From NCBI GenBank assembly GCA_964567125.1, contig CAZMLC010000102.1, positions 1-7,372 on the forward strand: 7,372 nt of DNA, read 5' to 3'. Within the stretch, counting starts at the first letter, position 1, and the number at the start of each line of letters is the position of its first letter. Source of the stretch: CAZMLC01 sp964567125 (GTDB lineage: Bacteria; Verrucomicrobiota; Kiritimatiellia; RFP12; UBA1067). This document shows positions 1 through 4,965 of this stretch, one piece after another. The notes under the pieces are model-generated. The model was given only the letters and a program-made list of their open reading frames with translations. It ran no database searches and was not told where the DNA came from. A program made the translations under genes and the position numbers.

Positions 1-152
1 CTGCCGGGTTTCGCATGGACACTGAAAGTCACACGCTGCGTTTTCGCGGAGGGCTTCGCAGCCTTCTTTGCAACTTTCTTTGCCGGTTTAGCGGACGTTG
101 CAACGGTTACTTCTGTGGCCGGTTTAACGGCGGATTTTGCTTTGATTTTCAT
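1..152 (-). CDS. Lys/Ala-rich protein, probable start of a CBM48-like (glycogen-binding) small protein, partial
   Basis: The minus strand has an ATG at 152-150 followed by 50 open codons that run off the left edge, so only the N-terminus is seen. The start is firm: AAGGAAG lies at 163-157 just upstream, and an in-frame TAA lies four codons before the ATG. Residues 1-39 are a low-complexity basic tail of Lys, Ala, Pro and Thr (with KPAKKVAKKAAKPSAK), with no hydrophobic signal segment, so the protein is probably cytoplasmic. From residue 40 the sequence RVTFSVHAKPG resembles the first beta strand of CBM48/AMPK-type glycogen-binding domains, where a V-T-F-x-L/V-x-A strand precedes a glycine-containing turn. 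Small proteins with a Lys/Ala tail joined to such a domain are, as I recall, common in Kiritimatiellota and Verrucomicrobiota. A histone-H1-like DNA-binding tail is the alternative for the basic part. It is transcribed divergently from the exported-enzyme operon. The reading frame is well supported; the domain call rests on about eleven residues. Confidence 0.7.
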   Translation of the reverse strand, partial: MKIKAKSAVKPATEVTVATSAKPAKKVAKKAAKPSAKTQRVTFSVHAKPG

Positions 153-185
153 AACACTTCCTTATATGCCTTTAACGGGACTTGC

Positions 186-213
186 AGTATAGTCTTTCCA
201 CAGGGGGTGTCAA
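186..213 (-). promoter_or_regulatory. Sigma70-type promoter for the minus-strand gene
   Basis: Read on the minus strand, a perfect -35 box TTGACA (213-208) is followed after 16 bases by TATACT (191-186), a five-of-six match to TATAAT. Transcription would start near 179, leaving a leader of roughly 27 bases that contains the AAGGAAG ribosome binding site of the gene starting at 152. The boxes, spacing and distance to the start codon all fit. It is a sequence match only. Confidence 0.7.
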
Positions 214-229
214 GTTAAAAGCCCCTGTG
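199..229. promoter_or_regulatory. Inverted repeat centred on the minus promoter -35 box, candidate operator
   Basis: CACAGGGG (199-206) and its exact reverse complement CCCCTGTG (222-229) are separated by 15 bases. TTT (195-197) and AAA (230-232) extend the symmetry if C198 is skipped. The centre falls at about 214, beside the TTGACA box at 213-208. The left arm lies in the -35/-10 spacer and the right arm lies just upstream of the -35 box. Half-site centres are 23 bp apart, about two helical turns, which suits a dimeric regulator on one DNA face. There is no T-run after either arm, so it does not look like a terminator. Binding here would be expected to repress the minus-strand gene. An effect on the plus operon, whose -35 box is 65 bp away, is possible but speculative. 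Confidence 0.45.
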
Positions 230-254
230 AAAATAGGCTTTTTAAGGTCTTTTC

Positions 255-281
255 GCCGTGCATGGCGCGGCACGGTCCGCG
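255..281. repeat. Two overlapping, mutually exclusive short inverted repeats in the divergent control region
   Basis: CCGTGC (256-261) pairs with GCACGG (270-275) around an 8-base loop. CGCGG (266-270) pairs with CCGCG (277-281) around a 6-base loop. Both use G270, so only one can form at a time. The GC-rich block stands out in an otherwise AT-richer intergenic stretch. It lies just upstream of the predicted plus promoter, so it would not be in that transcript unless transcription starts further upstream. It could be a protein-binding site or chance. Confidence 0.3.
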
Positions 282-293
282 ACTGCTTTTGGA

Positions 294-322
294 TTGCCAA
301 CGGCTCGGAAAAGAATTATAGT
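294..322 (+). promoter_or_regulatory. Sigma70-type promoter for the exported-enzyme operon
   Basis: TTGCCA (294-299) and TATAGT (317-322) are separated by exactly 17 bases; each hexamer matches the consensus at five of six positions. Transcription would start near 329, giving a leader of about 57 bases before the ATG at 386, which has a strong GGAAGGGGAG ribosome binding site. No later intergenic gap is long enough to hold another obvious promoter, so this is the likely promoter for all five genes. It is a sequence match only. Confidence 0.6.
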
Positions 323-385
323 TGCTGTACGACTGAATTCGGCATAACTGAATGCCTATCGCGTCAACATGGAAGGGGAGCGAAA

Positions 386-1759
386 ATGACTCAAGTAACG
401 AATCGGCGCGCTTTTATCAAAGCGGGCGCAGCAACGGCAAGCGCACTCGCGATGCCTGCGTTTGCGCAGGGCAAACCCAACGCGATCCGCATGGGATTCA
501 TCGGCGTGGGCAACCGCGGCTCGCAGCTCCTGCATATTTTCATGGACCAGCCCGATGTCGAGGTCGTCGCGCTGTGCGATGTGTACGGCCCCTATATGCG
601 GCGCGACGATGCCGCAGTCTCACCACGCTGGCGTACACTGCTGGGCGACCGCATTCCGCAGATGGGCGAGAAATTTCCCAAGCCCGTCACCTATTACACG
701 GATTACCGCGACCTGCTGGCCAACAAGGAGATCGATGCCGTCTGCATTGCGACGCCGGATCACTGGCATGCCATCCAGACCATTGAGGCGATCCAAGCCG
801 GCAAGGATGTCTACGTTGAAAAACCGCTGACCATTACGCTGGCTGAAGGCCGACGCATGGTCGAGGCGCAGAAGGCCTCCAAACAGATCGTGGCTGTCGG
901 CCTGAATCGGCGCGGCAGCGGCGTGCATCACAAGCTCGCGGCCCTGCTGCACGGCGGACACCTCGGCGAATTGCGCGTGGCGCGCAGCTGGCGCGTCAAC
1001 AACCTCAGCTCAGCAGGTATCGGACGCTTCAAGGACGAAGCCCCGCCTGCTGATTTTGATTGGGACCGCTGGGTCGGACCGCGGCCCTTCCGGCCTTACC
1101 GCTACAACATCGCACCCTATTTTTTCCGCTGGCATAGCGCGTTTTCCACGCAGATGGGCAACTGGGGCGTACACTACCTCGACGCGATCCGCTGGATGAT
1201 GCAGGAGACCGCACCTTCCGCGATTTACGCGACCGGCGGACGCTATTGGATCGATCACGACGCCGATATCCCTGACACGATGGAAGTGATCTTTGAATTC
1301 GCCTCCAAACGCCTCGTCACCTTTACGCTGCACGACAACAACGGCGGACAGCTTTTGCCCATGAAGGACATCCAGATCTGCGGCGAAAAAGGCACGGTCT
1401 ATGTCGACGAAAACTCCTACGAGATCGTACCGTCGCGGCCAGGCCAGTTCCAGACGTGGAAGACGCGCGTCGAAGCCGCAAAATATGCGGAACCCTCGCC
1501 CATGCTGGCGGATGGTAGCCGGGCTGGACCAGCCGTCGGCCTCATCCGCAATTTCCTCGACTGCGTCAAGACGCGCCAGACGCCCTTCTGTCCACTCGAA
1601 GAGGGCCATCGCTCCACCTCGTTCGCGCATCTGGCGAACATCGCCGTCACGATGAAGCAGCGGCTGGAATGGGATCCGCTCAGCGAACGTTTCACCAACT
1701 GCGAAAAAGCCAATGAGTTACTCAGCTATGACTACCGGAAACCCTACACCCTGGGCTAA
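386..1759 (+). CDS. Tat-exported Gfo/Idh/MocA family oxidoreductase
   Basis: A 457-residue NAD(P)-dependent sugar or polyol dehydrogenase-type protein, probably periplasmic. It starts at the ATG at 386 because GGAAGGGGAG lies five bases upstream and a Tat signal begins at once: TNRRAFIK (residues 5-12), a hydrophobic Ala-rich stretch and a likely cleavage after AFA (25-27). The mature part opens with a Rossmann fold, GxGxxG as G40-V-G-N-R-G45, then an acidic strand end VALCD (61-65). ATPDHWH (122-128) and the hallmark EKP (145-147), whose Lys is a catalytic/cofactor residue in the family, follow. The C-terminal half has the typical GxxHxxD-type helix, G258-NWGVHYLD266, with H263 and D266 as probable substrate/catalytic residues. 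Length (usual 330-460) and motifs look intact. Family members oxidise sugars at C1, C3 or other hydroxyls. Tat export implies it leaves folded with its cofactor, as in periplasmic glucose-fructose oxidoreductase. The substrate is unknown. Its 3' end overlaps the next gene by 47 bases. Confidence 0.93.
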   Translation: MTQVTNRRAFIKAGAATASALAMPAFAQGKPNAIRMGFIGVGNRGSQLLHIFMDQPDVEVVALCDVYGPYMRRDDAAVSPRWRTLLGDRIPQMGEKFPKPVTYYTDYRDLLANKEIDAVCIATPDHWHAIQTIEAIQAGKDVYVEKPLTITLAEGRRMVEAQKASKQIVAVGLNRRGSGVHHKLAALLHGGHLGELRVARSWRVNNLSSAGIGRFKDEAPPADFDWDRWVGPRPFRPYRYNIAPYFFRWHSAFSTQMGNWGVHYLDAIRWMMQETAPSAIYATGGRYWIDHDADIPDTMEVIFEFASKRLVTFTLHDNNGGQLLPMKDIQICGEKGTVYVDENSYEIVPSRPGQFQTWKTRVEAAKYAEPSPMLADGSRAGPAVGLIRNFLDCVKTRQTPFCPLEEGHRSTSFAHLANIAVTMKQRLEWDPLSERFTNCEKANELLSYDYRKPYTLG

Positions 1760-2687
1760 GTCCGATCGACGAACTTTTCTCACGACGCTGGCCTGCGCCG
1801 GGGCATCCTGTATCGCACCCGTCCAGGGCGTTGAAAAACCGTGTCCGAAAACAGGATTTCACCTCTTTTCCAAATCCTTCCAGTGGCTCGATTTTGATCA
1901 GCTCGCCGAGTTCGCAGCTGCTGCCGGACTTCAGGGCATTGAGTACACCGTACGGCCCAAAGGTCACATCGAACCGGAACGCGTGGCCACCGACTTGCCG
2001 CGCGCGGTCGCTGCTGCGCGCAAGCAGGGATTGACCTGCAAGATGATGGTGACTGCCATCACGGACAGCACGACGCCCTACGCCGAAACGGTGCTTAAAA
2101 CCGCGGCTGATTGCGGCCTCTCGCTCTACCGCACTGGATATTATCATTACGACGACAAAACTGCACCGGGTCAGCAGCTTGAAAGCTTCAAAACACAACT
2201 GGGTTCTCTGCAGAAGCTGAATGCCAATCTCGCCATGACAGCGGGCTATCAAGTCCACCGCACCGTCGGCAAGCGCGTCTTTTTCGGTGCAGTCGTCTGG
2301 GATCTCTACGCGGTACTCAAAAGCTTTGATCCGCAACACGTCAGCTGTCAGTATGACCTCTTCCACGCCTTCGCCGAAACGTCCGGATCGTGGCGCACCA
2401 CGCTACAGCTCATGGCCCCGTACATTCGCAGCCTTTGCCACAAGGACTTTAAGCGCAGCGAATCGAACTCCGTCACGTGCTGCCCTGCGGGCGAAGGCTG
2501 CGTGCCCTGGAAGGAGTATGCGGCCCTCTGCGCGCAGTGGAAAGTCGACACGCCGCTGAAAAGCATCCACTGCGAACATGAAATTCTGAGCAAAGAGGAG
2601 CAGGCGCTGCCCTTTGCTGAAAAATACAAACGCGCGCTGCAACGGACCCAGCACGAAGTCAACTTCTTCAAAGGAATCTGGTCATGA
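1713..2687 (+). CDS. Tat-exported xylose-isomerase-like TIM-barrel protein (sugar phosphate isomerase/epimerase family)
   Basis: A 324-residue protein of the xylose-isomerase-like/AP-endonuclease-2 TIM-barrel superfamily. The Tat motif SDRRTFL (residues 17-23) precedes a hydrophobic segment to about residue 36, so it is probably periplasmic. Barrel signatures in order: GLQGIEYTVRPKGHIEPERV (72-91), the first strands with E77; a middle strand with TAGYQVHR (177-184); QYDLFHA (213-219), with D215 and H218; SLCHKDFK (240-247), with H243 and D245; EGCVPWKEY (261-269); and HCEHE (286-290). The acidic and His residues at strand ends suit a divalent-metal site. Relatives are usually annotated as sugar isomerases/epimerases, but the superfamily also includes lyases and C-glycoside-cleaving enzymes, so the reaction is open. 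The start is uncertain: ATG 1713 (47-base overlap with the upstream gene) or ATG 1728 (32-base overlap). Neither has a strong ribosome binding site, which suggests translational coupling. The stop overlaps the next start as ATGA (2684-2687). Confidence 0.87.
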   Translation: MSYSAMTTGNPTPWAKSDRRTFLTTLACAGASCIAPVQGVEKPCPKTGFHLFSKSFQWLDFDQLAEFAAAAGLQGIEYTVRPKGHIEPERVATDLPRAVAAARKQGLTCKMMVTAITDSTTPYAETVLKTAADCGLSLYRTGYYHYDDKTAPGQQLESFKTQLGSLQKLNANLAMTAGYQVHRTVGKRVFFGAVVWDLYAVLKSFDPQHVSCQYDLFHAFAETSGSWRTTLQLMAPYIRSLCHKDFKRSESNSVTCCPAGEGCVPWKEYAALCAQWKVDTPLKSIHCEHEILSKEEQALPFAEKYKRALQRTQHEVNFFKGIWS

Positions 2688-4066
2688 ATCGCCGTACCTT
2701 TCTTACAACAACGGCCTCGGGAGTCCTTGCTATGACAACAGCCCCTGCTCATGCGGCCGCAGCGTCGCTGACACCCAAAAAGATCACCATTGCGGAGACC
2801 AGTTGCGACTTTGAGCGCGAACCTTTGATCCGGCCCTTCGGCTTCAAGGGTGGCTATCTCACCAACATCTGGCAGAGCGCGGCGCTGCTCCGCAGTGCAG
2901 GCGGCCAACACGGCATCGGCATCTGCACGCACAGCACGCTGTGGAGCGATGCGAGCGTCTTCCTCGCGAACTCCGAAGCGGCCGGCAATGCGCTGATGTT
3001 CGCCCTCACCGCCTATGCGCTTCAACGCGCGCGCAACGTCACCTTCCAGACACCCGTCGATCTTCTGGAGCGCCTGCTGCCCGACGTTTACGCGTACGGG
3101 CAGAAGATCACGAACAACCCGAAGTTGCGCAAGACGTTTGCGCTGAATGCGCTCGTCGGCGTGGACAACGCGGCGTGGATCCTGTATGCCCGCGAAAATC
3201 AGCTGACCTCCTTCGACCAGATGATTCCCGCTGCATATAAGCCAGCCTTGAGCGCCCATCACAACAAGGTGGCAGCGATCCCGTTGATGGCCTATGGCAT
3301 TCCGATCCCGGAGATTAAAAGCGCGGTCGAATCCGGCTATTTCTTTATGAAAATAAAGATCGGGCAACCGGGCACACAGGAGGAGATGCTGCAAAAAGAT
3401 ATGGCGCGCATCAGCGCGATTCACGCCGTACTCAAGGAGTGCCGTACCCCGCACACGAGCACCGGCAAGCTACCCTACTATTTTGACGCGAACGGACGTT
3501 ACGAGAAGAAAGAAACGCTGTTGCGGCTGATCGACCATCTGGACAAAATCGGCGCGCTGGAACAGGTCGCCCTCATCGAGGAACCGTTCGACGAATATGC
3601 GCCGATCGACGTGCACGACATCCCCGTCCGCCTCGCGGCTGACGAGAGCGCGCACACCGTCGCGGATGCCCTCGAACGCATTGAGATGGGTTATCGCGCC
3701 ATGGCGCTGAAACCCATTGCCAAGACCATGAGCATGACCATGCAGATCGCCCAGGCCGCGCATACGCGCACTATTCCCTGCTTCTGCGCCGATCTCACAG
3801 TCTGCCCCATTCTGGTCGAATGGAATAAATGCGTGGCAGCACGCCTGGCCGCCTTCCCGGGATTGAACGGGCTGGGATTACTGGAAACAAACGGTCATCA
3901 GAACTATCGCAACTGGGAAACTATGCGGACGTATCTGGCGCATCCGAATGCCGCTTGGTCCACTCCACGCGCCGGCGTTTTTGAGTTGCCTGCGGATTAC
4001 TATGCGGCGAGCGGTGGCATCCTGGATCCTCTGCCGCACTACGAAAACTTTTTCAAAAAACACTAA
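2684..4066 (+). CDS. Tat-exported enolase-superfamily enzyme, muconate-lactonizing/epimerase (MLE) type
   Basis: A 460-residue protein of the mandelate racemase/muconate lactonizing enzyme family. It starts at the ATG at 2684, with AAAGGA about eight bases upstream. A Tat signal begins at once: NRRTFL (2-7), hydrophobic stretch, Ala-rich cleavage region near AHA (22-24). Residues about 33-170 form the capping domain. The barrel carries the expected residues: FMKIKIG (221-227) with the K223-x-K225 catalytic lysine motif; Mg ligands at D268 (YYFDAN), E299 (LIEEP) and D320 (AADES); and a second-side lysine at K343 (ALKP). This K-x-K/D-E-D/K set marks the MLE subgroup, which abstracts the proton alpha to a carboxylate and catalyses epimerisation, cycloisomerisation or dehydration. 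No D-x-D motif, typical of dipeptide epimerases, is evident in the last strand region (LLETNGHQ, 399-406), and there is no mandelate-racemase His-Asp dyad. The substrate is presumably a sugar acid or other carboxylate, but this is inference. A Tat signal is unusual for this family. Confidence 0.88.
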   Translation: MNRRTFLTTTASGVLAMTTAPAHAAAASLTPKKITIAETSCDFEREPLIRPFGFKGGYLTNIWQSAALLRSAGGQHGIGICTHSTLWSDASVFLANSEAAGNALMFALTAYALQRARNVTFQTPVDLLERLLPDVYAYGQKITNNPKLRKTFALNALVGVDNAAWILYARENQLTSFDQMIPAAYKPALSAHHNKVAAIPLMAYGIPIPEIKSAVESGYFFMKIKIGQPGTQEEMLQKDMARISAIHAVLKECRTPHTSTGKLPYYFDANGRYEKKETLLRLIDHLDKIGALEQVALIEEPFDEYAPIDVHDIPVRLAADESAHTVADALERIEMGYRAMALKPIAKTMSMTMQIAQAAHTRTIPCFCADLTVCPILVEWNKCVAARLAAFPGLNGLGLLETNGHQNYRNWETMRTYLAHPNAAWSTPRAGVFELPADYYAASGGILDPLPHYENFFKKH

Positions 4067-4079
4067 AGGAACACGATAC

Positions 4080-4958
4080 ATGAAGTCCACCTGTCTCATC
4101 GCCTCGCTTCTGTTTGCCGCATGTGCGGCCAGCGCAGACGTAAAATTTGTCAAAGTCCTCTCCGTCGGAAACAGTTTTTCCAAAAACGCCCACCATTTCC
4201 TTCCGCAGATCACGGAAGCCGCAGGGTGCAAGATCGTTCTCAAGAACGCCTACATCGGCGGGTGCGATTTCGAGCGCCATATGCGCCACGCGGATGCCTT
4301 TGACGTTAATCCGCAAGATAAGGAGGGCAAACCGTATGAGGGGAAGAGCCTGCGCCAATTGCTTGAAATGGAGGAGTGGAATTATGTCACCATCCAACAG
4401 GCAAGCCCCAAGAGCTTTAAGTTTGAAACTTTTCATCCGCACGTCGACCGCCTGATCACCTACATCAAAAAATATGCGCCAAAAGCGGAAATTGTCATCC
4501 ACCAGACCTGGGCCTATCGGCCGGATCACGCTTTCTGGGGCCGCACTGATTTCAACGACGACATCATGTACACCCAACTCAAAGCCGCGTATGGCAAACT
4601 GGCGCAAGAGACCGGCTTCCGCATCATTCCCTGCGGCGATGCCTTTGCCCGCGCCAAGGCCTCCAAGGATTGGGGGCCCTTTATCCCTGACCCGAACTTC
4701 AACAGCAAAACAGCTGTGAAACCGCAGCTGCCCAAAGAAAAACGGTCGCTGCATGCCGGATATTCGTGGAGAAGTGACAAACTTGGCTTCGATGGTTTTC
4801 ATGCCAACACAGCCGGCGAATATCTTCAGGGCTGCCTCTGGTTCGAATTCCTCTTCAAGAAGTCTTGCCTGGGCAACACCTTTACGCCTAAAGGGCTGAA
4901 CACGGAAGATGCGCTGATTCTGCAGGAGATCGCCCATCAAACGCTGCAACAGAAATAG
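4080..4958 (+). CDS. Secreted DUF4886 SGNH-hydrolase-like protein, putative esterase
   Basis: A 292-residue protein with a Sec-type signal: K2, hydrophobic 5-17, likely cleavage after A17-S-A19. It starts at the ATG at 4080, with AAAGGA at 4065-4070 ten bases upstream and overlapping the stop of the previous gene; longer in-frame starts lack a signal sequence. The fold is SGNH/GDSL-like: block I VLSVGNSFS (26-34) with G30-N31-S32, S32 the likely nucleophile; YIGGCDFERH (58-67), corresponding to the Gly block; WNYVTIQQAS (100-109); HQTWAYR (141-147), a strongly family-typical segment; and FDGFHAN (237-243) with the D238-x-x-H241 catalytic pair. A lipobox is not convincing. DUF4886 members are poorly characterised. 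By analogy with SGNH enzymes beside glycosidases this one may remove acyl or sulfate-like decorations from glycans; deacetylation is the most likely guess. The gene sits 13 bases after the enolase-family gene and 7 bases before the glycosidase. Confidence 0.85.
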   Translation: MKSTCLIASLLFAACAASADVKFVKVLSVGNSFSKNAHHFLPQITEAAGCKIVLKNAYIGGCDFERHMRHADAFDVNPQDKEGKPYEGKSLRQLLEMEEWNYVTIQQASPKSFKFETFHPHVDRLITYIKKYAPKAEIVIHQTWAYRPDHAFWGRTDFNDDIMYTQLKAAYGKLAQETGFRIIPCGDAFARAKASKDWGPFIPDPNFNSKTAVKPQLPKEKRSLHAGYSWRSDKLGFDGFHANTAGEYLQGCLWFEFLFKKSCLGNTFTPKGLNTEDALILQEIAHQTLQQK

Positions 4959-4965
4959 GTATTTC

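Noticed and set aside
15..218. Plus-strand 67-codon reading frame
   Set aside because: It is antisense to the minus-strand gene starting at 152, is Cys/Phe/Arg-rich with no recognisable features, and ends in the promoter region.
199..232. Rho-independent terminator
   Set aside because: The inverted repeat has a 15-base loop and no T-run following on either strand, and it sits between divergent genes on a promoter.
182..385. In-frame upstream extension of the oxidoreductase to the ATG at 182
   Set aside because: It adds 68 residues unlike the family, would bury the Tat signal internally and runs through both promoters and the inverted repeat. The ATG at 386 has a strong ribosome binding site.
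1791..1811. Lipoprotein signal in the TIM-barrel protein (Cys at residues 28 and 33)
   Set aside because: Neither Cys has the required lipobox residues before it (T-L-A-C and G-A-S-C lack the Leu/Val/Ile at -3), so a cleaved or anchored Tat signal is more likely.
2348..3454. Long minus-strand frame of 368 codons
   Set aside because: It is antisense to the TIM-barrel and enolase-family genes, whose motifs are intact. The translation is Arg/Leu/Val-rich without family motifs, as expected from GC-rich codon use on the other strand.
3948..4079. Longer start for the DUF4886 protein at 3948
   Set aside because: It would overlap the enolase-family gene by more than 100 bases and put the Sec signal 44 residues inside. 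The ATG at 4080 has a ribosome binding site and begins the signal directly.
4113..4127. Lipobox at Cys15 of the DUF4886 protein (F-A-A-C)
   Set aside because: The -3 position is Phe, which is not canonical, and a standard A-S-A cleavage site follows directly.
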